Assembly (NCBI RefSeq): GCF_014650875.1
Contig: NZ_BMVU01000030.1
Location: forward strand, 1 to 64,000
Length of the DNA: 64,000 nt
Reading direction: 5' to 3'
DNA from: Streptomyces minutiscleroticus
GTDB taxonomy: Bacteria; Actinomycetota; Actinomycetes; Streptomycetales; Streptomycetaceae
Made by a program: the position numbers and the translations under genes
Notes under the pieces: model-generated
What the model saw: only the letters and a program-made list of their open reading frames with translations
What the model was told of the DNA's origin: nothing
Database searches by the model: none
In this document: positions 8,465 to 17,963 of the stretch, piece after piece
Position numbering within the stretch: the first letter of the stretch is position 1
How the letters are laid out: every line of letters starts with the position of its first letter

Positions 8465-9637
8465 TCACCGTCCCCGCCAGTCCAGGCAGACCACCAGGGC
8501 GTCGTCGTCGGGGGCCTGCTGGCCACGGTGCCCGGTCAGCTCCCGCAGGATGGCGCGCGGAACCTCGGCGGCGGGCAGCAGCCGCGTGGCGTGGATCGCC
8601 CGCGCCAGCGCCGCGTCGCCGTACGCCTCGCCCTTGGGCGAGGCGACGGCGTAGACCCCGTCGCTGACGAAGACCAGCCGGTCGCCGGGCTCGACCTGGA
8701 AGTCCTGGGTGCGGTAGTCGGTCTCCTCGAACATGCCCAGCGGCAGCTGCGCCTCGAAGTCGATCCGCTCCACCGTTCCGCCGCGCAGCCGCAGCATCTG
8801 GGGCGAGCCGGCGTCCACCACCAAGGCGCGTCCGGTGGCGAGGTCGAAGTCGAACATCAGTACCGACAGGTACTGCCGCCCCTGGTACTGGGCGTAGACC
8901 GCCTGGTCGGCCAGTGCCGCCTGGTCGGCCAGGGGGATGCCCGCCCGGCGGGCATTGCGCAGGGCGTTGACCGCCAGGTTCGTCAGCAGGGACGCCTCTA
9001 TGCCCTCGCCCATGCCGTTGGTGACGTACAGCAGCAGGCGGTCCGCGGTCACGGACCAGTCGAAGTTGTCCCCGAAGATGGCGTACGCGGGTTCCAGCTG
9101 GGCGCCCAGCTCGTACTCGCGCCGGGCACAGGAACGTCCGGGCAGCAGCTGCCACTGCATCTCGGCGGCCAGAGTGAGCCGGTTCGTGCGCCGGGCCTGC
9201 ATGTACAGGTCGGTCTCCCGTTCGGCCACGATCACCGCGTGGGCGAGCACCTCCGCTATCTCGGCCAGTTCCTCCAGGCAGCCGCGCACGTGGTCCCCGC
9301 CGGGCAGTACGACCGACAGCACCCCGAGCCGGTCGCCGCGCACGCTGACCGGCAGATGGGCGCGCACCAGGCCACCGGGGGCGCTCTCCATGAAAGGTTC
9401 CTGGGCGCCGAAGGCCCGGCCCTCGGAGCTGTTGTGCACCGACACCGGCTCCAGGGTGTGCGGCAGCACGGACACCGGCTGCAGCATCGTGAGACCGTAG
9501 TCGGCCATCAGCAGCTCGACGGACTCCGCCGCATACTGCTCGACCAGTACACGACGGACAGCGTCGAGCAACTCGTGCGGAGCCGCCGTACGGACAGCGC
9601 GCTCGGCGGCCACAAATCTGTTCACGATAGAAACCAA
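8465..9637 (-). CDS. PP2C-family (SpoIIE/RsbU-like) serine phosphatase with GAF-like sensor
   Basis: The protein has 390 residues. The N-terminal 150 residues look like a GAF-type sensor (LLDAVRRVLVEQYAAESVEL, then HLPVSVRGDRLGVLSVVLPGG). A helical linker leads to a SpoIIE phosphatase domain. Metal-binding acidic residues appear in FGDNFDWSV (in place of GGDFYD), FVSDGVYA and PDDDALVV. The usual GHG motif is replaced by NGMGEGIEASLL. RsbU-type phosphatases dephosphorylate STAS anti-anti-sigma factors, so it fits with the ATP-binding protein at 7339-7776. It is divergent from the MarR gene at 9768 with 130 bases between them. The start is the ATG/GTG-type codon at 9637. Confidence 0.85.
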   Translation of the reverse strand: MVSIVNRFVAAERAVRTAAPHELLDAVRRVLVEQYAAESVELLMADYGLTMLQPVSVLPHTLEPVSVHNSSEGRAFGAQEPFMESAPGGLVRAHLPVSVRGDRLGVLSVVLPGGDHVRGCLEELAEIAEVLAHAVIVAERETDLYMQARRTNRLTLAAEMQWQLLPGRSCARREYELGAQLEPAYAIFGDNFDWSVTADRLLLYVTNGMGEGIEASLLTNLAVNALRNARRAGIPLADQAALADQAVYAQYQGRQYLSVLMFDFDLATGRALVVDAGSPQMLRLRGGTVERIDFEAQLPLGMFEETDYRTQDFQVEPGDRLVFVSDGVYAVASPKGEAYGDAALARAIHATRLLPAAEVPRAILRELTGHRGQQAPDDDALVVCLDWRGR

Positions 9638-9767
9638 TCTTTTGCCGGACTCCTAGGGGAATGTCCGGGGAAGTGAGACGTGCGATGCGGTCATGCGGCC
9701 GCACAAGCCCTCTGCCGTCAGCCCACACGGCTAGTACGCTGTCAGCCGTCCCAGTGTCTGCGAGAGT

Positions 9768-10256
9768 GTGACCGTGAGTACCTTCCGCCCCCGCCCACAG
9801 ACCGACGAGATCGCACGCGTGACCTCGACGGCCGCGGAGCTGCTGGAAGTGCTCTGGGGCCGGGCCTCCACCGCGCCCGCCTCCGCCTCCCAACTGCGCG
9901 TGCTGCTCATCCTCGAGCACCACGAGGGCATCAATCTGCGCACCCTCGCCGACTCCCTCGCCTCCACACCGCCCTCGACCAGCCGGCTGTGCGACCGGCT
10001 GCAGGCCTCCGGCCTCGTCGAACGCGTCGTCAGCGCGAACGACCGGCGCGAGGTGCACCTGTACCTCAGCAAGCGGGGCCGCACCTTCCTCGACGACCTG
10101 CGCAAGCGCAGGGAGCGGGAGCTGCGGGCGGTGCTGGACCTGATGCCCGCGGCGAAACGGGAGGCACTGCTCGAAGGCCTGGAGGCGTTCCGCAGCGCCG
10201 CGGCGACCCGGATCCACCACGAGGCCGGCACCGACGCCGACACCCGTTCCGCCTGA
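9768..10256 (+). CDS. MarR family transcriptional regulator (copy 2)
   Basis: This 162-residue winged-helix regulator has ASQLRVLLILEHHEGINLRTLADSL, then PSTSRLCDRLQASGLVERVV as recognition region and DRREVHLYLSKRGR as the wing. It resembles the copy at 5088 throughout. GTG codons at 9768 and 9774 are both possible starts. Its position, head-to-head with the SpoIIE phosphatase gene, suggests it regulates the phosphatase/ATPase pair and itself. The candidate operators at 8384 and 10397 would fit a local autoregulatory circuit (inference). Confidence 0.85.
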   Translation: MTVSTFRPRPQTDEIARVTSTAAELLEVLWGRASTAPASASQLRVLLILEHHEGINLRTLADSLASTPPSTSRLCDRLQASGLVERVVSANDRREVHLYLSKRGRTFLDDLRKRRERELRAVLDLMPAAKREALLEGLEAFRSAAATRIHHEAGTDADTRSA

Positions 10257-10396
10257 ACCACAGGGCGCGGCGCCGGGCTCCCCGGCACGCCGCGGTGCCG
10301 GTGACCGGTCCACCGGACAGCGCCCGCCCACCGGGACATCTCAAGCCTCTCCACACGCACGTTCACCACGGCACACTCTGTTGCCCTACGACTATA

Positions 10397-10412
10397 GTTG
10401 TCAAACGGCAAC
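10397..10412. promoter_or_regulatory. MarR-like operator, inverted repeat GTTGTC-AAAC-GGCAAC
   Basis: This is a 6-bp inverted repeat with one mismatched position and a 4-base spacer. It is preceded by ACTATA and by another partial copy (GTTGCC-CTAC-GAC) at 10379-10391. The half-site matches the element at 8384. It lies downstream of MarR copy 2 and 205 bases before the oxidase gene at 10617. Confidence 0.5.
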
Positions 10413-10616
10413 AGTTGCTTCTTCGTTGCCCTCCTCGACCGAAGTCACAGGCGCGCCCCCGGCCTTGTCGCGCTCGCCCGTACGCGGTTCGCTTCGGGGA
10501 CGGCCATCTCGTCGGACACCTCGGGGCGGCAGCGGCGTGAGCGACCACGATCCGCTTGCGGACCGTGGTTGATAGGTTCGGTTCGACATGAGCCATCAAG
10601 GCTGGGGGAGTGGAAC

Positions 10617-11279
10617 GTGACCGGTGCGGCCCATCTGCGTCAGACGCTGCGGGACATCGAGGTCTTCGCCGGCGAGCTTCCCGGCTTCGACCCGTCGACC
10701 GCACCGGACACACCGTTCGAGCTGTTCACCGAGTGGCTGCTCAACGCGTTGGGCGCCGGGGTGCGGGAGCCGCACGCCATGACGCTGGCCACGGCGGACG
10801 CCGACGGTGATCCGACCGCCCGTGTACTCATCCTCAAGGACGTGAGCCCCGAGGGCTGGCAGTTCGCCTCGGACGCGAGCAGCCTCAAGGGCCGCGACCT
10901 CGCCGCCCGCCCCTATGCGGCACTGACCTTCTACTGGGCGCCGCTCGCCCGCCAGGTCCGGGTGCGCGGACCGGTGGTGCGGGAGACCCCCGAACGGTGC
11001 GCCGCGGACTTCCTCGCCCGCAGCGCGGGGGCACGAGCGGAAGCCCTGCTCGGCCGGCAATCGCAACCGCTCGCGGACCTGGCCGAGAGGGACGCTCAGG
11101 TGGAGGCAGCGCTCACCCGGATCGAGAGCGAGCCGGACCTCGTGGCGCCAGGGTGGACGCTGTACTCGGTGCGCCCGGAGTCGGTGGAGTTCTGGCAGGG
11201 CGACAAGCAGCGCCGCCACACCCGGCTCGTCTACCTGTCCTCCCCCGACGGATGGACCAAGCAGATGCTGTGGCCCTGA
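10617..11279 (+). CDS. pdxH-like: PdxH-like pyridoxine/pyridoxamine 5'-phosphate oxidase family protein
   Basis: The GTG at 10617 follows gggggag at 6-base spacing and gives 220 residues. The split-barrel FMN-binding fold is visible: AMTLATADADGDPTARVLILKDV, then FASDASSLKGRDL, YAALTFYWAPLARQVRVRGPV and the C-terminal WTLYSVRPESVEFWQGDKQRRHTR. The FMN- and substrate-contacting Arg-rich tail (RRHTRLVY) agrees with PdxH and PhzG-type oxidases. PdxH makes pyridoxal 5'-phosphate with FMN and oxygen. A PhzG-like role in secondary metabolism cannot be excluded. A frame open upstream to 10398 runs through the inverted repeat and is not used. The gene stands alone. Confidence 0.8.
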   Translation: MTGAAHLRQTLRDIEVFAGELPGFDPSTAPDTPFELFTEWLLNALGAGVREPHAMTLATADADGDPTARVLILKDVSPEGWQFASDASSLKGRDLAARPYAALTFYWAPLARQVRVRGPVVRETPERCAADFLARSAGARAEALLGRQSQPLADLAERDAQVEAALTRIESEPDLVAPGWTLYSVRPESVEFWQGDKQRRHTRLVYLSSPDGWTKQMLWP

Positions 11280-11631
11280 TCCCTGTCCGGTCCACACATA
11301 CTGACGTCGGCAGCAGCGCGCCGGCCTCGGCGGACATGTGACAACCGCCGTACGGAGGCGGTCCGTTGCCGACCGGGCGGAGAGCCGTGTGCGGACCGGG
11401 GAAGGGGCGGGTGCTCGAAGGCCGGGGACGCGAGCCGGGGGAGGGCGATCAGCGGCGGGCCCGGTCGAACCGGTCGGCGCGGCGGCTCACCCGGAACGGG
11501 CCGACCAGCACCGCATGTGCCCGGTCGGCGATCTCCACGGCCGGATGAGAGCGCACCGTGGAAGGTGCGTCCACCACGCCTCCTGACGGGTGAAACGACC
11601 ATGGAGTCTGGTGCGCGCTGACCACCTGTGG
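11280..11631. other. Intergenic region, nothing recognised
   Basis: The 350 bases between the PdxH-like gene and the met leader promoter show no credible gene. The short frames have arbitrary composition. Confidence 0.3.
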
Positions 11632-11637
11632 TTATCT
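11632..11637 (+). promoter_or_regulatory. -10-like element for the met leader transcript
   Basis: TTATCT is placed so that transcription would start at or within a base or two of the leader ATG at 11645. The leader may therefore be translated from a leaderless transcript. No clear -35 is seen; ctggtg at 11608-11613 is the best candidate. Inference from position only. Confidence 0.4.
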
Positions 11638-11644
11638 TGGCCCC

Positions 11645-11719
11645 ATGACCGTGCTCGTGACCCGCCGCCACGTCGACTACGTGCGTGTCACCACCACGGG
11701 CTGTTCCGCCGCGAGCTGA
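11645..11719 (+). CDS. Cysteine-type leader peptide upstream of metY-metX
   Basis: This is a 24-codon ORF, too short for routine gene calling. It contains TRRHVDYVRV and ends TTTGCSAAS-stop. The RRHVD-x-x-RV motif followed by a terminal Cys is the hallmark of short leader peptides that precede sulfur-metabolism operons in Streptomyces. The equivalent ORFs at 14865 and 22936 in this window make chance occurrence unlikely. Such peptides are thought to sense cysteine supply through ribosome stalling at the Cys codon, which changes folding of the downstream RNA. There are 140 bases to the metY start, enough for an attenuator, although I could not identify a clear terminator pair. Confidence 0.8.
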   Translation: MTVLVTRRHVDYVRVTTTGCSAAS

Positions 11720-11859
11720 CGCCTCGCTCCGGCTTCTGAGCAGCCTCTTCTCTCTTTCCCACTGCATCGCGCTGGCCTTCGCACCCGTACCGGGGCGGGG
11801 CGCGCGGCTCTGCGGTCCCTTCACGCCTGCCCTCCCCCTCCGCGCAAGGGAGCACCACC

Positions 11860-13217
<1,358 letters not shown>

Positions 13218-13221
<4 letters not shown>

Positions 13222-14414
13222 ACACCGTACCGACGCCGTCCGAGGTCCCCCTCCCGCCGGCCTCCGGGGCCTGGCGGGAGGGGGACCCGCCCGGGCGTCG
13301 CCAGTGGTACGAGCGGGGAAGGCCCCTCACGCTGGAGGCGGGTGGCGAACTGCCCGGCGTGCGGCTCGCCTTCGAGACCTGGGGGCGGCTCGCCCCGGAC
13401 CGCTCCAACGCCGTGCTGGTACTGCACGCCCTCACCGGCGACAGCCATGTCGCCGGCCCTGCCGGGCCGGGCCATCCCACCCCCGGCTGGTGGGACGGAC
13501 TCGTCGGTCCCGGGCTGGCGCTCGACACGGACCGGTGGTTCGTCGTCGCCCCGAACGTCCTGGGCGGCTGTCAGGGCAGCACCGGCCCGTCCTCCCCACG
13601 CCCCGGCGGACCGTACTGGGGCGGCGACTTCCCGTTCCTGACCCAGCGCGACCAGGTCGCCGCCGAGGCCGGTCTCGCCGACGCGCTGGGCATAGACCGC
13701 TGGGCCCTGATCGTGGGCGGCTCGATGGGCGGGATGCGGGCGCTGGAGTGGGCCGTGTCGTATCCGGAGCGCACGGACGCGCTGCTGCTGCTCGCCACGA
13801 CCGCCGCGGCGAGCGCCGAACAGATCGCCTGGGCCGGCGTCCAGCTGCACGCCGTCCGCTCCGACCCGCACTGGCACGGCGGCCACTACCACGACACCGG
13901 CCGGGGCCCGCACGCCGGACTCGGCCTGGCCCGGCGGATCGCCCACGTCACGTACCGCAGCGAGCCGGAACTCCAGCTGCGCTTCGGCCGCGAGCCGCAA
14001 GGGACGGAGGATCCGTGGCACGGCGGCAGGTACCAGGTCGAGTCCTACCTCGACCACCATGCCGCCAAGCTGGTGCGCCGGTTCGACGCGGGCAGTTACG
14101 TGGTCCTGTCCGAGGCCATGAACAACCACGACATCGGCCGCGGTCGCGGCGGCGTGCGCGCCGCCCTGCGCCGGGTGACCGCCCGCACCCTCGTGGCCGG
14201 CGTCGGCTCCGACCGCCTCTACCCGCCGTCCCAGCAAGCGGAGCTGGCGGCGGGCATCGCCTCGGCGGATCACCTACGGCTCATCGACTCCCCCTACGGC
14301 CACGACGGTTTCCTGATCGAGGTGGAGCAGGTCGCCGCGCTCGTGGGCGAGCTCGTCCACAGGGACTCCTCACCACCGGCACCGGAGCCGAGACGTCACC
14401 GTCCGCTCCCCTGA
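13218..14414 (+). CDS. metX: Homoserine O-acetyltransferase
   Basis: The alpha/beta-hydrolase fold protein has NAVLVLHALTGDSH, then GPYWGGDFPFLT. The nucleophile elbow VGGSMGGMRALEW has its catalytic Ser near residue 171. The final DSPYGHDGFL provides the catalytic His, and SYVVLSEAMNNHDI is a family marker. It acetylates homoserine for MetY. The frame has no ATG or GTG at the expected place. The best start is CTG at 13218 overlapping the metY stop (CTGA), with a gaaggg ribosome site, giving 398 residues. Translational coupling is therefore likely. The start codon is the only uncertain point. Confidence 0.88.
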
Positions 14415-14480
14415 CGGGTTCCCGGCCACCGGCAGGCACCGGGAAGAAGGCGCCCCATCCATCGAAGAAGGGCAGCACGC

Positions 14481-14671
14481 ATGTCGCCTCGCACCGCGAA
14501 CTCAGCCGTGACCGTCCACCCGCTGCTCGCCGGACGCTGGAGTCCCCGCTCGTTCGACGCCACGCACACGCTCACCGACGAGACCGCGAGACCGCCGCCC
14601 GTGAGCGGCGTCCCGTGGCGGAGACCTTCTCCGCCCGGAGCTGGGGCGATCCGTTCCCCGTCGGCCCCTGA
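14481..14671 (+). pseudogene. Internally deleted nitroreductase-family remnant
   Basis: The ATG at 14481 begins VTVHPLLAGRWSPRSFD then THTLTDE, the conserved N-terminus of actinobacterial nitroreductases. The rest of the roughly 200-residue domain is missing. After an out-of-frame junction near 14580 the sequence reads RETAARERRPVAETFSARSW and GDPFPV-stop, which matches the family C-terminus. The central FMN-binding portion has therefore been lost by deletion. It sits just after metX, where flavin enzymes would suit a sulfur cluster. No function remains. Confidence 0.65.
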
Positions 14672-14827
14672 ACCCGGCCTTCCCGTCTTTGCCCCGTGCC
14701 CCTTCGACCACCGGTTCCGTATTCCGTGGGAGTGCATGTGACCGTCCGGGACTCCTCCACCGGCACCGGCACCTTCGTCGACGCCGGCCTGCCCGCCGCC
14801 TCCTGTGTTCCAGGGAGTGGACAGCAG

Positions 14828-14856
14828 TTGGTGCGGCGCTGCGGCTGCTGTAGAAA
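14828..14856 (+). promoter_or_regulatory. Promoter of the sulfonate-transporter leader transcript
   Basis: A -35-like TTGGTG (14828-14833) and a -10-like TAGAAA (14851-14856) are separated by exactly 17 bases. The predicted start falls at the leader ATG (14865), so the leader mRNA may be leaderless. Confidence 0.55.
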
Positions 14857-14864
14857 TGGGCCTC

Positions 14865-14936
14865 ATGATGTCCGAGCCCTTGGTGCGACACCTGGTCATC
14901 GACCTGTGCCGACGCCCGGGTTCGTGTTGTCGCTGA
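14865..14936 (+). CDS. Cysteine-type leader peptide upstream of sulfonate transporter
   Basis: The ORF has 23 codons starting with ATG ATG. It reads MMSEPLVRHLVIDLCRRP and ends GSCCR-stop. The RH-x-x-IDL-x-R spacing and the Cys-Cys pair next to the stop match the leader at 11645 and the one at 22936. Tandem Cys codons would make ribosome progress sensitive to Cys-tRNA. Two hairpins follow before the transporter genes. Family resemblance is weaker in the middle (LVIDL rather than RRHVD), but position, promoter and ending support the call. Confidence 0.7.
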   Translation: MMSEPLVRHLVIDLCRRPGSCCR

Positions 14937-14964
14937 TCTGAGCTCTGCTCTTACGCGCCCTGCC

Positions 14965-15019
14965 GTGCGGTGATGTCACCCGCACGAGGGCGGTTGCCGC
15001 GCCCCTGCCGCAGGGGTGC
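14965..15019 (+). promoter_or_regulatory. Candidate attenuator hairpins after the leader peptide
   Basis: Hairpin 1 (14965-14985) pairs gtgcggtga with tcacccgcac through nine base pairs with one bulge. Hairpin 2 (14999-15019) pairs gcgcccctg with caggggtgc around a ccg loop, with G-T wobbles. They lie between the leader stop and the transporter start, as expected for attenuation. Which hairpin terminates is not determinable by eye. Confidence 0.45.
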
Positions 15020-15118
15020 TCCCTCTCCTCTTCGTTCGGCATCGCTGTCGCTCGGGTCCGGCCACCCCCGCCGGCCGACGGCAGCAGCTCACGTCCCGGC
15101 GCCCAAGGAGGACGACGC

Positions 15119-15994
15119 ATGTCCACAACCCCTGTTCTTCCCACCCCAGGTGACGCACCGTCATCTATTGGCGTGCCGCCCGAACCCCGCTCGCCGGCGC
15201 GGGGCGTGTGGGCGCGCGTGCGCCATGTCGCGCTGCCGTTCGGCTCCCTCCTGCTGTTCCTCGTCCTGTGGCAGCTGCTGGCGGCGAGCGGGACGTGGAG
15301 CGAGACGCTGGTGCCGTCGCCCGCCAAGGTGTGGGACGCGTTCGTCAACGTGTCCACGACGCACGACGGCGTACGCGGCTACAACGGCACCTACCTCGTC
15401 GAGCACCTGGGCATCAGCCTGCGGCGCATCGCGCTCGGAGCCGGTATCGGCATCGCGCTCGGAGTGTTGTCCGGGCTGCTCATGGGCACCGTCGGCTGGG
15501 TGCGCTCGCTGTTCGAGCCCTGGATCACCTTCCTGCGGACGCTGCCGCCGCTGGCGTACTTCTCGCTGCTCGTCATCTGGCTGGGCATCAACGAGGAGCC
15601 GAAGGTCACCCTGTTGGCCGTGGCCGCCTTCCCGCCCGTGGCGGTGTCCACCACCACGGCCGTCGTGGCCGTGCCGAAGAGTCTGGTCGAGGCCGCCCGT
15701 GCGCTCGGCGCGTCGCGGTGGGACGTCGTCAGGGACGTCGTCGTGCCGTCCGCTCTGCCGCAGACGCTCACCGGGGTCCGGCTCGCCGTGGGTGTGGCCT
15801 ACTCCTCGCTCGTCGCCGCCGAACTGGTCAACGGCCTGCCCGGCATCGGCGGCATGGTCAAGGACGCCGCCAACTACAACAACACCCCCGTGGTGCTGGT
15901 CGGCATCATCGCCATCGGCGTCTCCGGCCTGATCATCGACGGCCTGCTGCTGCGGCTGGAACGCACGGCCGTGCCGTGGCGCGGTCACGCGTAG
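15119..15994 (+). CDS. ABC transporter permease, sulfonate/taurine/nitrate type
   Basis: The 291-residue inner-membrane permease has six predicted membrane helices. The BPD-transport cytoplasmic loop is EAARALGASRWDVVRDVVVPSALPQ, which follows the EAA-X3-G consensus for contact with the ATPase. The periplasm-facing MVKDAANYNNTPVVLVGI and AYSSLVAAELVNGLPGIGG are typical of SsuC/TauC permeases. It forms one transporter with the substrate-binding protein and ATPase downstream. The substrate is inferred to be an organosulfonate from the sulfur context and leader peptide. A nitrate or thiamine-precursor type would look similar. The ribosome site aaggagga precedes the ATG. Confidence 0.85.
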   Translation: MSTTPVLPTPGDAPSSIGVPPEPRSPARGVWARVRHVALPFGSLLLFLVLWQLLAASGTWSETLVPSPAKVWDAFVNVSTTHDGVRGYNGTYLVEHLGISLRRIALGAGIGIALGVLSGLLMGTVGWVRSLFEPWITFLRTLPPLAYFSLLVIWLGINEEPKVTLLAVAAFPPVAVSTTTAVVAVPKSLVEAARALGASRWDVVRDVVVPSALPQTLTGVRLAVGVAYSSLVAAELVNGLPGIGGMVKDAANYNNTPVVLVGIIAIGVSGLIIDGLLLRLERTAVPWRGHA

Positions 15995-16030
15995 CACCCT
16001 TCCTCCCCTCCGCACAGAAACGGCTCCGCC

Positions 16031-17083
16031 ATGTCCCGTCCCCTGCAAGGCCCCTCCCGCCGTCTCCTCCTCACCGGCGCCCTGGCCGCCCTGTCCGCGG
16101 CCGTCACCGGCTGCTCCTCGGACGGTGAGGCGTCCTCGTCCGGCGGCTCCAAGCGGCTGCGCATCGGCTACTTCGCCTTCCCCAGCGGCGACCTGCTCGT
16201 GAAGAACAGAAAGCTGCTGGAGAAGGCGCTGCCGGACTACAAGATCACCTGGATCAAGTTCGACTCCGGGGCCGGCGTCAACCAGGCCTTCCTGGGCAAG
16301 TCCCTCGACATCGCCGCGCTGGGCTCCAGCCCGTTCGCCCGCGGGGTGTCCGGCAGCTCGCCCATCCCGTACAAGGTCGCGTGGATCCTCGACGTCGCGG
16401 GCGAGAACGAGGCCCTCGTGGCGCGCAGGGCCACCGGCATCTCCGACGTCGCCGGGCTCAAGGGCAAGAAGATCGCCACCCCCTTCGCCTCCACCTCGCA
16501 CTACAGCCTGCTGGCGGCGCTGGGGACAGCCGGCCTGAAGCCGTCCGACGTCGAGCTCATCGACCTGCAGCCGCAGCCGATCCTCGCCGCCTGGCAGCGG
16601 GGCGACATCGACGCCGCCTACGTCTGGCTGCCGACCCTGGACGAGCTGCGCACGACCGGCACCCAGCTCACCAGCAGCAAGGAGATCGGCGCCGCGGGCA
16701 GACCGACCCTCGACCTGGCCGTCGTGTCGGACGACCTGATCGCCGGGGACCCGCAGGCGATCGACGCCTGGCGCACGGCGCAGGCCGAGGCCCTGCGCCT
16801 GCTCGAGTCCGACCGCGACGGCTCGGTCGAGACCGTCGCGGCCGAACTCGGCATCAGCGCCGCGGACGCCGAGGCGCAGCTCGCGCAGGGGGTGTTCCTC
16901 ACCCCGGAGCAGGTGGTCTCGGCCGACTGGCTGGGCACCGAGGGTGGCCCGGGCGAACTGCTCACCTACGTCACCGACACCGCCCGGTTCCTGGCCGACC
17001 AGAAGCAGATCGACGCCGCACCGTCCGAGGACGTCGTGCGTGAGGCGTTCTACCTGAAGGGGCTGTCCGATGTCCTCAAGTGA
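16031..17083 (+). CDS. Sulfonate/taurine-type ABC substrate-binding lipoprotein
   Basis: The protein has 350 residues. The N-terminus has an RRLLLTGALAAL signal and a lipobox ending TGC (Cys about 28), so it is a lipoprotein. It carries a twin-arginine-like RR, but Tat export is not certain. The mature part is a NMT1/TauA-type periplasmic binding protein: LRIGYFAFPSGDLL, then GVNQAFLGKSLDIAALGSSP, LKGKKIATPFASTSHYSLLAAL and AAWQRGDIDAAYVWLP. TauA/SsuA proteins bind aliphatic sulfonates. The 3' end overlaps the ATPase gene by 14 bases, which supports one operon. Confidence 0.87.
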   Translation: MSRPLQGPSRRLLLTGALAALSAAVTGCSSDGEASSSGGSKRLRIGYFAFPSGDLLVKNRKLLEKALPDYKITWIKFDSGAGVNQAFLGKSLDIAALGSSPFARGVSGSSPIPYKVAWILDVAGENEALVARRATGISDVAGLKGKKIATPFASTSHYSLLAALGTAGLKPSDVELIDLQPQPILAAWQRGDIDAAYVWLPTLDELRTTGTQLTSSKEIGAAGRPTLDLAVVSDDLIAGDPQAIDAWRTAQAEALRLLESDRDGSVETVAAELGISAADAEAQLAQGVFLTPEQVVSADWLGTEGGPGELLTYVTDTARFLADQKQIDAAPSEDVVREAFYLKGLSDVLK

Positions 17084-17888
17084 GATCACCGGGACCGTGC
17101 AAGGGGCGGGCACCGCACGATCCGGGTCGGTCCGCATCGACCACGTCACCCACCGCTACGGCCGGGGCGGCGAGACCTTCACCGCCGTCGGTCCGCTCGA
17201 CCTGACCGTCCCGGCCGGGGAGTGCCTGGTCCTGGTGGGCGCCTCCGGCTGCGGCAAGAGCACCCTGCTGCGGCTGATCGCCGGGTTCGAACGGCCCACG
17301 CACGGCTCGGTGCGGGTCTGTGGCGCCGAGCCGCGGCCCGGTGAAACGGCCGGCGTGGTGTTCCAGACGCCGCGGCTGTTCCCGTGGCGGACCGTGCGGG
17401 GCAACATCGACCTGGCGCTGCGGTACGCGGGTGTCGAGCGCGCCCGGTGGCCCGAGCGCCGTGCGGAGCTGCTGGCCCGGGTCGGCCTGGACGGCACCGA
17501 GAGGCGACGCGTCTGGGAGATCTCCGGCGGCCAGCAGCAGCGCGTCGCCATCGCCCGGGCGCTCGCCGCCGAGAACCCGCTCCTCCTGCTCGACGAGCCG
17601 TTCGCGGCGCTGGACGCGCTGACCCGGGAGCGGCTCCAGGAGGACGTCCGCCGGGTGACCGACCTCACCGGCCGGACCACGGTGTTCGTGACGCACTCGG
17701 CGGACGAGGCGGTCTTCCTCGGCTCCCGCATCGTCGTGCTGACCAGGAGCCCGGGGACCGTGGCCCTGGACCTGCCGATCAGCCTGCCCCGCGGCGACGT
17801 CGACGCCGAGGAACTGCGCGGCTCCCGCGAGTTCGCCGAGCTGCGCGCGCAGGTCTCCCACGCCGTCAAGGCCGCCGCGGCGACCTGA
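17070..17888 (+). CDS. ABC transporter ATPase, TauB/SsuB type
   Basis: The 272-residue nucleotide-binding protein has all motifs: Walker A VGASGCGKSTLL, Q-loop VVFQTPRLFPWRT, signature ISGGQQQRVAIARAL, Walker B LLLLDEPFAALD and H-loop VFVTHSADEAVFLG. The Q-loop sequence is the one usual in nitrate/sulfonate/taurine importers. It powers the permease at 15119. The ATG at 17070 lies inside the previous gene. It ends shortly before the convergent monooxygenase operon. Confidence 0.9.
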   Translation: MSSSEITGTVQGAGTARSGSVRIDHVTHRYGRGGETFTAVGPLDLTVPAGECLVLVGASGCGKSTLLRLIAGFERPTHGSVRVCGAEPRPGETAGVVFQTPRLFPWRTVRGNIDLALRYAGVERARWPERRAELLARVGLDGTERRRVWEISGGQQQRVAIARALAAENPLLLLDEPFAALDALTRERLQEDVRRVTDLTGRTTVFVTHSADEAVFLGSRIVVLTRSPGTVALDLPISLPRGDVDAEELRGSREFAELRAQVSHAVKAAAAT

Positions 17889-17924
17889 TCCCGGTACGCG
17901 GGAACGGACACACGGGTGAGCGGG

Positions 17925-17950
17925 CCCGCAGCGGTCCACGCTGCGCGGGG
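17925..17950. terminator. Possible bidirectional terminator between convergent operons
   Basis: A cccgcagcg / cgctgcgcggg hairpin with a 5-base loop (gtcca) and a 2-base bulge lies in the 75-base gap between the ABC operon and the leftward monooxygenase operon. Confidence 0.4.
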
Positions 17951-17963
17951 GCGGGCGCTCCCC

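Noticed and set aside
10398..10616. N-terminal extension of the PdxH-like protein
   Set aside because: The extension reads through an operator-like repeat and resembles no PdxH. GTG at 10617 has a proper ribosome site.
11720..11859. SAM riboswitch before metY
   Set aside because: Position is right, but I could not recognise a SAM aptamer core. The leader peptide explains regulation without it.
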